DNA of 64,000 nt, from positions 301,257,561 through 301,321,560 of the forward strand of contig OW240916.1 of assembly GCA_933207985.1 (NCBI GenBank), read 5' to 3'. This DNA comes from Pelobates cultripes (Eukaryota > Chordata > Amphibia > Anura > Pelobatidae). Made by a program: the position numbers and the translations under genes. The notes beneath the pieces were generated by a model. That model had not been told where the DNA came from and searched no databases. It worked only from the letters and a program-made list of their open reading frames with translations. Below, in pieces: positions 42,874 through 54,652 of this stretch (the first letter of the stretch is position 1; each line of letters begins with the position of its first letter).

Positions 42874-43350
42874 ATTTGAAACTCTCAACATACACATGAT
42901 GCCAAGTTATTGGCTTTGATGTCAATAACCTTCAACCTATGATGTAATTGTAAAACCCATTAAGTCGCCATTTTGTTCATTGTTAAACTCGCAAAATTAG
43001 CATGTTGATCTCAAGATCATGTGATTAAATAACAAGACAAAATTAGGTCAGGTTTTAAATGGATAATTTCTATCTTTGACAGCATTGCTGACATAAAACA
43101 AGACTTTTTTGGCCTGTGAAATATTTGAAAAGAAACATGTAATACCTTCTGAAACTCAGAAACCATTCTCAAACAAAAACAAATGCAAAAACTGTGATTG
43201 TGGCGCTGGATGGGACGGCGGAGTGTAATTCCCAGTGGACTATGGGTCAAAGGGAGTGCACTAGTTTTTACCTCAAACTGCTCAAAAGCAATTTGACATA
43301 ATCATAGCACCATAACAACTGGGTTCTAGAAGTTTTGATGCTTACACAAA
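42874..43350. other. Nothing recognised
   Basis: AT-rich DNA between the LTR and the second Penelope element. Confidence 0.4.
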
Positions 43351-43389
43351 ACAAGGTATGAGGAAGGTCATCCTGAGATTAAGTTCACT

Positions 43390-44384
43390 ACAGATATCAG
43401 TATACAAGCAGTGAGTTTTTTTGATGTGCTGGTTGGTAAGAGTCTTGAAGGTCTGAGCACTGATTTATTTGTTAAACCTACTGACGCTAATAGCCTACTA
43501 GATGCCCGTAGCTATCATCCCTCTAAACAACTTCGCTCTGTCCTTTACAGTCAACTCCTCAGAGTGAGGAGAATCGTCAGTGACGAAAGAATAGTGGATA
43601 CATGTCTCAGATATATGACACAAAAATTTGTTGAGAAGGGTTATGACTCACGAATTCTTTAAAGTTCACGACAGCAGGTACTAGCTATGAACAGAGAAGA
43701 CTTGCTATTACCAACACCTAGGGCTAGATCCAAAAGAATCCCGTACGTAAGTACATACTCACCATTATCTTCCCAAATTTAAGACATTATATGTAAAAAT
43801 TGGCATATCTTACAACTGGATAGGCAGATTGGACATTTGTTCAAAGATCCACCTATATTTGCACATAATAGAGGACGCACTATACGAAATATGGTAGTTA
43901 AAGCAGATAATCTTGCTTCTAAAAAGCAGACATTTTTATCTAAGCCAGTATTTGGCACTTATCCTTGCCTCTCATGTAATCATTGCAATGGGATCATTAC
44001 AGGGGAGTATTGTACACATCCCAGGACAGGTGAGCAGATAAGACTTTTTTACCTGTTAGACCTGTTGTAGTTTATTTTTTGAAGTACCCATGTGGCTTAG
44101 GTTATGTGGGTAAAACTATTCATGCATTAAAAGACCACATATCACAGCACAAAACTACAATTCGTAGCCTTAAAGCTGATACTGCTGTAGCCCGTCACTT
44201 CAGGGAAATGCGTCATAATGCCTCCCAACTCAGGTACCAAGTCTTGGAAAGGGTACCCCCCCTAACAAGAGGGGGCAATAGGGAGAAGATACTATTACAA
44301 AAGGAAGCTTGTTGGACATACCTACTGGACACAGTGGCCCCTCATGGTCTTAAAGAGAAACTTGAGTGGCACTGGTTCCTGTAG
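43390..44384 (+). pseudogene. Penelope RT C-terminus and GIY-YIG domain
   Basis: Blocks in order: STDLFVKPTDANSLLDARSYHP (43460s), RYMTQKFVEKGYD, then CLSCNHC Cys motif (43966-43986), then YPCGLGYVGKT (44082-44114), the GIY-YIG nuclease core, and a C-terminal WTYLLDTVAPHGLKEKL. In-frame TAA codons at 43660 and near 43780 and a frame shift near 44060 inactivate it. RT catalytic motifs lie beyond the truncation. It diverges from the 29396-31228 protein, so it is a different PLE lineage. Confidence 0.85.
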
Positions 44385-45096
44385 GTATGTAATAGTGCAC
44401 CCACCGGTTGGCGAGTCTTGTAAGTATTTTTGCTAGTTTCTGGGCTTTTTTTCTTTATCAATGGGGTTCTCCCCCAATGACTCTATCTCTTTAAGACCCT
44501 GTATTTCCATCAGTTATTTCCTTAGTTTATGGTCTCTTTTACTCCCCCATTTGTTTGGGGTTGTGTCTGTTCTCCTGTTAGTTTGCTGTGGGGAATTACC
44601 TCTGTATATATATTGTATTTAATCTGTATATATTTATACTACTATGTTTGTTTTCACCTAATTTTGTTTTGGATTCCTCCATATGCCTTTTGTATTTTAT
44701 TTATTTTTTTATTAATCTAAGCATTATTTTTTGTTTTCTTGTTGCATTAGACTTTATTATTCTTATTTTATTAGTTTGTTTGGGCTTTTTGATTGCCCAT
44801 CTATGCATATTTTCATGTTGTTGTTATATTTGCTCTCATCTATGGTGTATAGATCTCGATCACTGGCTGGCTGATTTTCCTTACAGCCAGGAGACCTGGC
44901 TACAGCATTTCCTGATATGTTTTGTTTACTGTTGCCTAGCAACATGGCATGCTGGGAAATCCGTCAATATGGCGGCCGGACCCAGGAGGACTCCCATTCA
45001 ACACTGATTACAGAGGAGGCTGGCTGTGGACGTTTGTTTATTGTATTTTCTGTATTTAAAGGGTGAGTGTAGCATATGGGGTTGAGGGACATGGTG

Positions 45097-45132
45097 CATT
45101 GAAAAAGGGTTGTACCCGAAACGTTTGTTTAT
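45097..45132 (+). ncRNA. Hammerhead-like motif, U3/A8 core
   Basis: Core TTGAAAA (45099-45105: U3, A8), stem II GGGT/ACCC with a TGT loop (45107-45117), GAAA (45118-45121), then ACGTTTGT. Stem I is poorly paired here, so activity is doubtful. It lies 711 nt downstream of the PLE ORF end. Confidence 0.5.
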
Positions 45133-45299
45133 TATTTTGTCCTCCTAGAAATTTTGGTAGTACTTTGTGCACATAGCAATATTTTGCGCAGCCTCTATTT
45201 GTTTGATTTGTACTGTGGTTTTGATGCTTAGAGTGACCCTTATAGATCCAATATTGATCTTTGTTATATTCAGAGGAACCCAAATTGTATCAAGTGCAC

Positions 45300-47190
45300 T
45301 TGGAGAAGCATGAATTAGACACCAGACATGTGTTGGCCGTCAAAATAAGCCCCTGATGTTTATTTTATCAGTTTGTGCTTGTATACATTAAAAAGTAAGT
45401 ACTTACGTTCAAATACTCATAGAACAGTAGTAGGAAGGGAGTGAAATAACAGGGAAGAAGTACAGGTAAGACATAGGGATGAACATCATGTACATATAAC
45501 AGATAAGTTCCGGGAAAGAGAAGGAACAGACTGATTTAGGAGAGACAGCTCAGAGGGGGGCCATCTGCTCCCGGAACTAGATATATATGGTCTGTAGTGT
45601 CGTTTTTTTAGCATTAATCATTTCCTGAGTACAAGTTAGCCAATTTTAATATAGGCTATGTAATATGACAACTATAAGCTTGAATCTTGGAATCAAGGTA
45701 AATTCTTTCACGGTATTGTGAAATAAAAGCTGACATGGAGAACGACACTACCTTCTCAAAGCACAAAGCTAATTTTGGTAAAATCCCAAATTCTTTATTG
45801 AAAAAATGTGCACTATAAAACAATGAGGTATTTTGCAAAAGTGTAAAAAAAAAAGTGCAATCAGTGGAAATAGTAGCGATTCTGTCTTGTTGCAGCACAT
45901 AACCTAAATATAGGGGGGGACCCTAACAATTTTAGGCCTTCGGTCATCGCACCCTGAGTGCCATCCCCATTTGTGTCTCCAAGAGATTGTTTATTTACTG
46001 AGATATATTCAAAATGTTGTCTCTAAAATAGAACATTTAATATTTTGAACAGAGCTTGAATGATATTGTAATGGAGTGCTGCCTTAAATGGTTCTGCTAG
46101 AGTTAGGGCTAGGGTTTGGGGTTTGTTAGTTATAGTAGTTGTGGTAAGAGGGTTCTTATCATTTAGGGTTAGGGAACATTTGCTTTATTATGAAAGTACT
46201 ATCCATGTTAGTACCACCATACAAACTTGGATGAGTGTGATGACAATTACAGTCAACTGATGCAAGCACACTGTAATGACATCCTTCATTATAGACAGCG
46301 CTGTGATACCACACTATTATGTATACAGTGCCCTTGGACATTATTATGATTCTAAAGAATTTAAAGTAAACCAACGGATCTACCAAAAGCACAGTTAGCA
46401 CACTGCTACAATCTATCATTCAGATGTTTGTGTGCCAATTGTTTATATAATTAAATCTACTTATTTTTTTAATTTTTTTTTAATTTACAGAGTAGTGCTT
46501 TTTAATAAACTGTAAATTGCTGGGAATAATCCAGGAAATGTAAACACTTTAGCCAAAGTTGCCAGGTTAAAAAAGGCCTTCATCTCAGCTATTTCGGCCT
46601 AAAATGTGCAAATCCTTGGTCATTTCCCTTCCTGACAATTCTTTTTTTAGTGTAGGCCCAATGTGAGGCTCAGAAAACCTCTTGTATTTTTTGCCCAGAA
46701 ACCCCCGAACAGGTCTTCATGTTTCCTAAGAATTATATTTATTGGGCTTGAGAAAAAAAAGTACAACTCCTAACACTCACTATATTGTTATTTATAAATG
46801 GTTTCGCTGTGTTGTTTAGTGATTCTGAACTTGAGCTATATGTTATAAAGATATATATATTTAAAAAGCTGTATTATAAAGCTGTAATAACTAATACAAG
46901 TAGAAGAAGATTATTTAGTAGCACAATAGTTTGTGCTGTATTTATTATGACATTATATTTGAACAGCAGTGTATAAATTCATATTAGTATCATTTAATGG
47001 AGCATGGTTTTAGAACCTTATTTCCTTCCATAAGTAGCAAATCATGTTTAAAGCTCTGTGTATTAGTTCACAAATGCACCACAAGGTAAATGCTAACTAA
47101 TTATTCTCCCAACGTGTAATAGGCCTGGAAAAAGCAATAACATTGCTGAGCCATTTGTTTGCTAAGGTAAAAATTGTCAGGAAATCAAAT
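45300..47190. other. Nothing firmly recognised
   Basis: AT-rich DNA. 45330-45600 has an LTR-like texture (GGAACTAGATATATATGGTC) but I could not define ends. 46085-46170 has a few GGGTTAGGG-like words. Confidence 0.35.
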
Positions 47191-47194
47191 TTAA

Positions 47195-47701
47195 AGGAAG
47201 ACTGTAGTCACCAAAACAACTTAATAAAGAGGTTTTGGTGTACAGGCCATGCCCCTACGGTGTCATTGCTCAATTTTCTGCCGTTTACTAGTTCAACCAA
47301 TTTGTTTATGCAGCACTAGTCGCACCTTCCTACATGTGACTTCCACAGTCTTCCTAAACAGTTACTGTAAAGTGAGATTTAATGTTTAAATGTCCTTTAT
47401 TGTACAGTATATTTAATTTAGAATGTATCTCCTGCTTTGTTAATAGCCTGCTAGGACACACATGAGCTTCCTGTGTGTGATTAAAGTTCAATTTATGGAG
47501 CAGGAGATAAGAATTTCTAAAGTAAGTTAACATCTGATTGAAAATGAAATGAGGGGAGGTGTGGTTAGGACTGCATAAACAGAAACAAAAGTGATTTAAC
47601 TCCTAAATTGGAGAGAATTGAGCAGCAAGGCTTCAAATGCACGATCTATACACCCTAACTGCTTCATTAAGCTAAAGTTGTTTTAGTGTCTATAGTGTCC
47701 T
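47195..47701. mobile_element. T2-type MITE, 507 bp, TTAA TSD
   Basis: TTAA at 47191-47194 and 47702-47705. TIRs: left AAGGAAGACTGTAGTCACCA, right (as complement) AAGGACACTATAGACACTAA. No ORF. The same TIR family as 60112-60615 and 62092-62687. TTAAAGGRR-type termini with TTAA duplication define the amphibian T2 MITEs. Confidence 0.85.
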
Positions 47702-47705
47702 TTAA

Positions 47706-49447
47706 GGCTTCCTCAAGTCGGCTATGCTTCCAGTTTGGCTATTTTGGTCTTAAGTTTTAAATCCACTTGAAATTCACTATGCATTTTCACTTCAGTAAAT
47801 AATCCTGTGGCTATTCAAATCCCACTACAAAACTATCAATAAAACCCACAAGATTTCTCATAAAAAACTTACATGTAATAAAAAAAAAAAAAAGAAACAG
47901 TCCAGCAAATCTGTGTGTTCCGTGGTGTACAAAGTTATCTCTAAATAGATATGAAATGTCACAAGTCAAGTGTGTGTAAAGGCTTTTGTAGTTTTTATTT
48001 CTTATAAAGTGCCAACAATAATTGTGCAGCAACGTGGTGAACAGAATACCATATTGTAAGATGTAGAGTAAAATAGCCAAGCCGTCTGCTATGGTCAAAC
48101 CTTTTATTGCTTCCTGGTTGAGTTGCTATGGCAATTGGCAAAATGGTAAAAATTAACTGGTGGCCAATATTAGTGGAGGCCAATGTTAGTTAGGTGCAAA
48201 CATTAAAGACAAATGGATAAATGAAAACCTGTCAATGTTTTGTGACTGCAAAGATCTACTAGCTGTTGGTATTAACATTGCTTAATGACTAATTTTTACT
48301 ACCAAGCATGGAGGAGCCCCAAGAAAACTATGCTGATGACAGATTAAATTAATAATAGAACAGTGGTTGCTAGAGCAAAGAAAATAGATAAGAATTTCAG
48401 GAAGTTTAGAGAATGTGTAAGGATTGATGAGTAGTAGTAGGAGGTTCAATAGTGGGACACATGGAATTAATAAATCAAAAGAACACTTGAAACACCATCA
48501 GCAGTACTGGCCACTGTAGGAGTTAGTGATGAAGTGCTTATATTGCCTCCCCAATGTAAGTAGTAAAACTTGTTTTAGATTGGTTTGACTTCTTACCTGG
48601 TGTCCACTTGGGTCTGCTTGGGAGTAGTACCTCTTAAACCCCACGTAAGACATCAAACTGTTCTACAATAGATTAATTACTTCTTTTGGGCAGCATGCTG
48701 TGGTGGTGCTAATGCCAGGAGTACCCGGAAGGCACTACAATTCACTTGGAGTGTTCCTCTAATAAACATTGTAGGTATATTTTTTCAATAACTTCTTGTT
48801 TATAAGAATTGAATGTTGAAATTTCTCTTTTGAGAAATAAAATGTTATATTTGATTGCATTGCCTTTAATAGCATGTTGAGGCAGTTGAAGAACTCAAAA
48901 GAATCTTGCTGATGAATATTCAGTGTTTTACTAAACTAAGTGAAGGGTTTTATGTAACCACAACACTTGTGCTCACTTTCCAAAAATATATTCCCAAAGC
49001 AATGCCTCTAGCATTGGTAATGATTGCTCTGTTTTGAAATATGCACAGAACAGTTGAGTATTTCAAGATCATGAATAGAAACAGCTTGACTAAATGATGA
49101 ACTTTCAAAAACTGTACTCAGATTAAAAGAGGTTTCAAGCATTTCTTTACAGTTGGTATGTCAGGGGCTGAAACATTTTCCAAACACGGGAAATGGACAG
49201 AAAACACCAAGGTTATGACTGATATAACTATTTGAACATGAAACAATATAAAGAAAGTGGGAATGCGTTATACAGTGAGTCTCAGTGTTCTTCATCACAT
49301 AACTGTTAAGGTGCAACTCTGGTGCAAAGTACTACATAAGGAACAATCACCACTGAAACTAATATTGTTATCCCAAGAATATCATCTATCTTACCTTTAT
49401 AAATGTAGCTAGTAATAGGAGCACTGCTGAAGGTAGCATACCTGTTC
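47706..49447. other. AT-rich interval, nothing recognised
   Basis: Contains a poly-A run at 47878-47893. No coding or repeat end recognised. Confidence 0.4.
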
Positions 49448-49452
49448 AGTAG

Positions 49453-50521
49453 TGTAACGGCACCCTCAGCATAAAAGGGTAAAACCGCCATTTAGAAGAT
49501 CTTCCCCTTCCAGAGACACAGGCACAGCTACTGCAGAACAACAATCCGCCGAACAGGAAACCATATGAATGCCGTAAACAGCCAAATAGGAAAAACCATA
49601 CGAATAGGTTTACACTCCTAGCAGTCAAACTGGAACAGCATACAATAAATCCCCCCAAGAATGAGACAAGGCTCCGTGTTGAGGGTCAAGCAGTGAACAG
49701 TCAGAGCTGTGGGTTTATTGTGCTTATGTACACATTCTTACACATTAGTACCACCCACAGGGTTTTGGAACACAACCAATAAACACATACAATACACTCA
49801 GACACTCCCACACAAAATCCTCCCCTCTGCCTGTGATTCAATTACCTTACACAATAGGTAATGTAATTAGCACAAGCAGAGAAATACAATTTTTCCACAT
49901 TATTCATAACTTGAAAAGTATGCATCACATTCACATTTACATTTTCAGAATCAGCATACTCCAAATACAAACATACGTCAAAATCATACAAATTGGTCCA
50001 GTGGTTCAAAAGATAGATCGTAGTCCTTTGTGACCACAGGAAGCATGGCTTTTCTGCCCAAAACCAGTTCCACAGAGTCTTCTATCCTGGAGATAATTGG
50101 GAAGTAATCCAATTATCTCCAAGGACAGAGGCAAAACTCCATTGAACACATGGCAGCAAAAGACAATAAAACACATAAAAACATGTAACTGTGCAGCCAT
50201 TGCACAAAACAGGTACATTCAACATATCCCCAGATAGCTCAGATCTGAGCGCACATTATTACTGAATGGCGCTCAGAGCACACACATACAGTTCAATTGC
50301 CATGGAGCCAAAGTCTTTCCCATAGTCTTTCATTATACGAATGGGCTCCATGGCATAGCTATCTGGGGTATCACCGCTCAAACAGGGCAAGCACCAAATG
50401 ACCCGGCTTTCATGTCTTTGCAGGGGAAAATCAAGCCTTTTAACATGGGGCCATAATCCAAAGGCAACAGACGAGCAACCAGGCTTCTCCAATGCAATGT
50501 GGCGAGATTGGTCTCGTCACA
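49453..50521 (-). repeat. Solo LTR, 1069 bp, AGTAG TSD
   Basis: On the minus strand it starts TGTGACGAGACC and ends GCCGTTACA. The 5-bp duplication AGTAG lies at 49448-49452 and 50522-50526. It contains a polyadenylation signal (AATAAA) after the shared GTGTGGGAGTGTCTG block. No internal region remains, so it arose by LTR-LTR recombination. Related to 41905-42865. Confidence 0.9.
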
Positions 50522-50575
50522 AGTAGCACCCTTATTCTGCTCCAACACCTGTCATCAAGAAAAAAACAAAACAAT

Positions 50576-51979
50576 GGGGCGGGGCCGGGCGGCCATGCTA
50601 GAAGGCTGCAAATCACTACAGCTCCTGGGGAATTCAGCTAATATTGGGCAAATACCCACTAAACTCAGCCTGAAACACCATGGAAAATCATGGCACAAGT
50701 TCCTGGAGTGTCCCAGTGCAGCTAGAGCCCCTGAAATCGGGTGGATCTGGGTCCTGGTGAGATGCTCTGGGGACTGAGGCCTACCCGGGAGGGGAGTGGA
50801 GCAGACGGCCGCTGCCTCGCTTTCCATCCCAGCTACAGTGAACCCTCCCAGCCCCGTTACACCCCCCCCCCCTTTGGACCGGTGGGGTTTATCCCGGTCC
50901 CCACCGGGCAGGCAAACATCCATAAGGCGATCCTGGGTGACTCGGCGCCGACCGCCAATGACTACCACGCGGCCTCAACAAAATGGCCGAATGTGATGCG
51001 ACTACCCCACAGGCCACGCTGATGCAGTCCCCACACACCACGTAGCTGAACCCATAAACAACCCTGGACTGCAAATGTGGTGGAGAGGAGAAGAAGGCAG
51101 CCAATAACGTTACTGCCTATTCACACTGCATGCTCAGTGCAAGCCCCAAGCGAGAGCACCTCACTTCAACCACCTAACAACAAGATCGTGGGCTGCCACT
51201 GGAGGAAGGCCCGGAACAGACATCCCCTCGCAATAGCTCTGCTACACAGCTACCCACACCGGGACACTGTGGTCTGCACAACGCGACTATACTCACCCCA
51301 CGACTGGGTAACATGACCATAGCGACTCTATGCCCGGTGGCGGGCCGTCGGAACTTAGTGGACTTTGGGTGCCAGCGGGGTACATCCTCATGCCTGTGAA
51401 GAGGATACTTTTTAACCACGTGCACGACGCAAGTAACGATGGCTGTCCTACCTCCCCACGAAGAAAGACATGGAAGGCACAAACCACGGAATTCACCGCA
51501 GACAGCCTCACCAAAGGACACTCTGGCGTCACTCACCGCTACACGGACATAACAGTTAGTAATGTCTCAGACAAACCTGTAAGACATAGCGGTCATTAAC
51601 ATCCTTACTACCACAGATGATGACCCAATGTGCCGCGCTCTGCCCAGTGGTACCTTATCATATTTTACTTTATTCTGTAATACTCTACCTTACCTTCTTT
51701 GAATAATCGTCCTAGTTAAACTATTTGCTAGATATAAACGTCTGTTTTTAACCAGACAACCTTACAGTAAAGTCGGAATGTATATCTGAATTAGCATTTA
51801 GAAACTGAAGCGTTGATTTAACTTTTGCATTACTTACTTTAAAAATGTGCAATGCCTCTAATGCCATAATGATGTTTTCTTATATATACAGTTCAGTTTG
51901 CTCCAGCTGTTGTGGCACAGCAAACATGCTTGTTAACCATTTGCACAAATAAAATAAAGAATTTAAAAAAAAATAAAAA
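50576..51979 (+). mobile_element. Short L1-like element with poly(A), internal deletion
   Basis: GC-rich 5' end GGGGCGGGGCCGGGCGG, AT-rich 3' end with AATAAAATAAAG and an A-rich tail. AAAACAAT at 50568-50575 and 51980-51987 is the likely target duplication. ORF1 coiled coil, endonuclease and RT are absent over 1.4 kb. I read it as an internally deleted L1 that moved in trans. Several frames cross the GC-rich part but carry no L1 motif. Confidence 0.6.
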
Positions 51980-52030
51980 AAAACAATTAAGCCCCCACGG
52001 AATACTATTCTATCAACCCAATGGTCTACC

Positions 52031-52522
52031 TGTCACGTATTCATCCGCTTATAAAAATGTGGTTAATCGCATTTACTGTCCACACGGGAAAAGTTGTGCC
52101 GAGCAGCAACCAAATGCACAGAAGGGTTAAAGCTGAGCAGCAATTATGCAAATGGGAACCTGGTAACTGCCTTTGGAGTCAAAGGCCGGTTACAGCCTAT
52201 CAGATCTAGAGGAAGGGCATTTAGGCCCAGTTCTCATCCTGCTCAGTGCCCTGTCGTGGTTTCCCCTGTGGTTGTCCGAGAGCGCATTATTGATTCTGGT
52301 AATTCTGGTTATTTGACTTTGGCATTGTTTTTAACTTCCCTGTTTTCTGGCATCCCTGACTCCTGGCTTTTCCTTATCGTTGTGTCTCTTTCTGTTTCCC
52401 TTGACCTCGGCTATTCCTGACTATTTTATGTTAGTCCGGCCATTCTAAGGTCCGGTATACGTTACCTATCAGTTCTCTGTGTTACACAATTCTACGTGCT
52501 AGATCATTCTGTAATCCTGACA
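52031..52522 (+). repeat. Solo gypsy LTR, CTACC TSD
   Basis: Starts TGTCACG and ends CCTGACA; flanked by CTACC at 52026-52030 and 52523-52527. Related to the LTR at 22446-22990 (shared AAGGTC.GGTA block). It interrupts L2-like sequence. Confidence 0.85.
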
Positions 52523-52725
52523 CTACCCTACTCTTACCTTTGGTGTCACTTCACACCACCCCTTCTAGCGTGTAAGCTTATTGAGCAGGGCCCTCAACCC
52601 CCTTTGTTCTTGTGTGTCCAACTCGTCCGGTTACCAATACGTTTCTGTTAGTCCATCTCCATTGTTCGGCGCTGTGGAATTTGTCGGCATTTATAAATAA
52701 GAAGAAGAAAAATAATAAAGGATGA
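52523..52725 (+). mobile_element. L2-type LINE 3' end
   Basis: Contains GTAAGCTTATTGAGCAGGGCC, then CGGCGCTGTGGAATTTGTCGG and an AATAATAA tail, as in the other L2 tails in this window. Confidence 0.8.
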
Positions 52726-53263
52726 CTAGGAGGGGCCGTTAGGGATATAATTCAGTTTTGCTTATACATTACTCTAACAACAGAACCCATTATCTTACAC
52801 AATGAGAAGTGTGTATCATATAATAAAATGCATATATCATATACTGAAATACCTATACTATACAGTAATATCCATATTTAAGATTATGAAATACACACAC
52901 TATATATTGAGATCTGAGTCAAATATGGAAATTTACATTATATACTGACATCCCTGTCATAATAAAATCCATAGATTAAATACCGAAATCTATATGGTAT
53001 ATATTGAAATCCATTTGTTATATAGAGAAGTATATTAAAATGTTTATATTGATGTTCTGCCACACCAGGTTCCAGGGCTGCTCTTTTGGTGAAACTAGAA
53101 AGTGTTTTTGACAATACAAGCCAATCATGGTCTAACTTATTCATTCATATTGAAGAATTAATTAATATGTACGTTAAAAAAAAAAAAGCATATGGCAGTA
53201 CATTTTGCATGGACACTCAAAACATATATCTGCATTATTCTCAGAAATAGTGTATCTCTGGGA
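52726..53263. other. AT-rich low-complexity DNA
   Basis: Loose repetition of ATATACTGAAAT/CCATAT words at 52810-53030, suggesting a degenerate tandem array of about 25-35 bp. No gene. Confidence 0.45.
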
Positions 53264-54300
53264 GGGGGGCAGGACCTGACAGCCATACTGGAAGGCTGCA
53301 CATGGAATGAGCTCCAGGAAAATCCATGAATTTCTGCCATTTACTGCAGCTGTGGGCCTGATCACACTCACCCAATAGGTGCAGCACACAGCATGCCTGA
53401 AATCTGTGGAATTTTGCATGCCAGACAAGCAGTCTATGCTCGAAAAGCCTTTGCGGCCTACCTGAGGTTACAGGCATGGGAGACGCAACCCGTCACCCCT
53501 TTTTTATTACGGCTCGAACTGCAGGTGGCGGAAGGGCTTTGCCCCCCGCCGGTGAGGGATATCCCGGAAGCAGCTACTCGAATCTACTTACCTGCTACTG
53601 GGAGGACTGTGAACCTGCTAGGACCTTGGGTGCACAAAACCTGTGACACCGACCAAGTTAAAATTGTGGACGTCTCACAAGCCTCTACTGCACCTGACCC
53701 ATTGGAGACAAGCTTGGCCCGGCTTGATAAGATATTTGCTAATTTCTGGCTGAAATTAGACCGTAAGAACAGTCAAGCTGGAGAGCACAATGGGAGCTAC
53801 AGCTCATCACATAAATCACAGGCAGACGCTCAGCACAATGTATCTGCTGCAGTCAGGTGGACCGCTGTCACACTAATCCACCCAAAAACGCAAGAGACGA
53901 TATCACGCCTTTTACCTATGGAGAACAAACAGACATCAGGGTGAAGAAATCAGAGGTTGCATCCCGGGCAATATCCACTTTGCCTACCCAGACTAAGGGT
54001 AAAAAAGGAGCTTGTGCTCACGACACCGCCCACACCAGAGGAGGCTTGTAATAGGCCCAAGACCATCCAGGACTTCCGTTGTCCCACGCAGGGGAAGGAC
54101 TTGGCCTTGCAAAGTAACCAAGTCCGTGGCTTAGAGGTGATGGCCCTGATACAAGTTTGGGAGGGGAGGAATGCAACCTTTCGGCATACTTATGCAGATA
54201 CTCTCTGCAGACATCACCTGCCTGCTACGAAATTCCAGTCTCTGGAATAGGCTGACTCTTGAAACGTGACACCAGGCGGCCTGGTACTTCTCAAGGTATA
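53264..54300 (+). mobile_element. L1-like 5' region and ORF1 start
   Basis: Begins GGGAGGGGGGCAGGACC, like the short L1 at 50576. The 183-codon frame 53393-53944 contains ARLDKIFANFW and a polar C-terminus; further frames to 54250 follow. The similarity to the minus-strand piece at 37105-37662 is what links them. No ORF2. Confidence 0.45.
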
Positions 54301-54650
54301 GATACGTACAATTTGCATAAACAAGTGTGGTATTCAATAAACTGGCATATTTTTATTAATGAATGAAAAGTTGCAGTGTCGGCTTAGTGTGGTCAAGGAT
54401 GATTGGTATGTGAGTTACAGTTCCGTTTTTAGATCTATATGGTTAAATGAAAAGTAAACAATTAAGATTAGATTATAACAGATATGTTAGGCATGAGAGC
54501 TGCAAACTAGGTGGGGATCGTTGCTGGATGTGGTGGGTATTCGATCTCCTTATGGCTCAAAGAGTACTAAAATAGTGTGTGCTGTGTCCCCTGTTGGCGC
54601 TGGCTAGGGGCCACCCTCTGAGTGTAATGTTACCTAAGGGGTCTGATGCT
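54301..54650. other. Nothing recognised
   Basis: No repeat ends or coding recognised before the third Penelope element. Confidence 0.35.
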
Positions 54651-54652
54651 GG

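Larger units (their letters stand above)
43370..45290 (+). mobile_element. Penelope-like element 2, 5'-truncated
   Basis: Holds the C-terminal third of a PLE protein (43390-44384) followed by a 3' region with a hammerhead-like motif at 45097-45132. Edges are approximate: the left edge falls in the RT thumb/C-terminal region and the right edge was not delimited by a duplication. Confidence 0.8.

Noticed and set aside
46085..46170. Telomere-like GGGTTAGGG words
   Set aside because: Only a few imperfect copies without a tandem run; not an interstitial telomere.
50741..51599. Several 80-130 codon frames on both strands
   Set aside because: They lie in the GC-rich 5' half of the short L1, overlap one another in many frames and carry no L1 motif.
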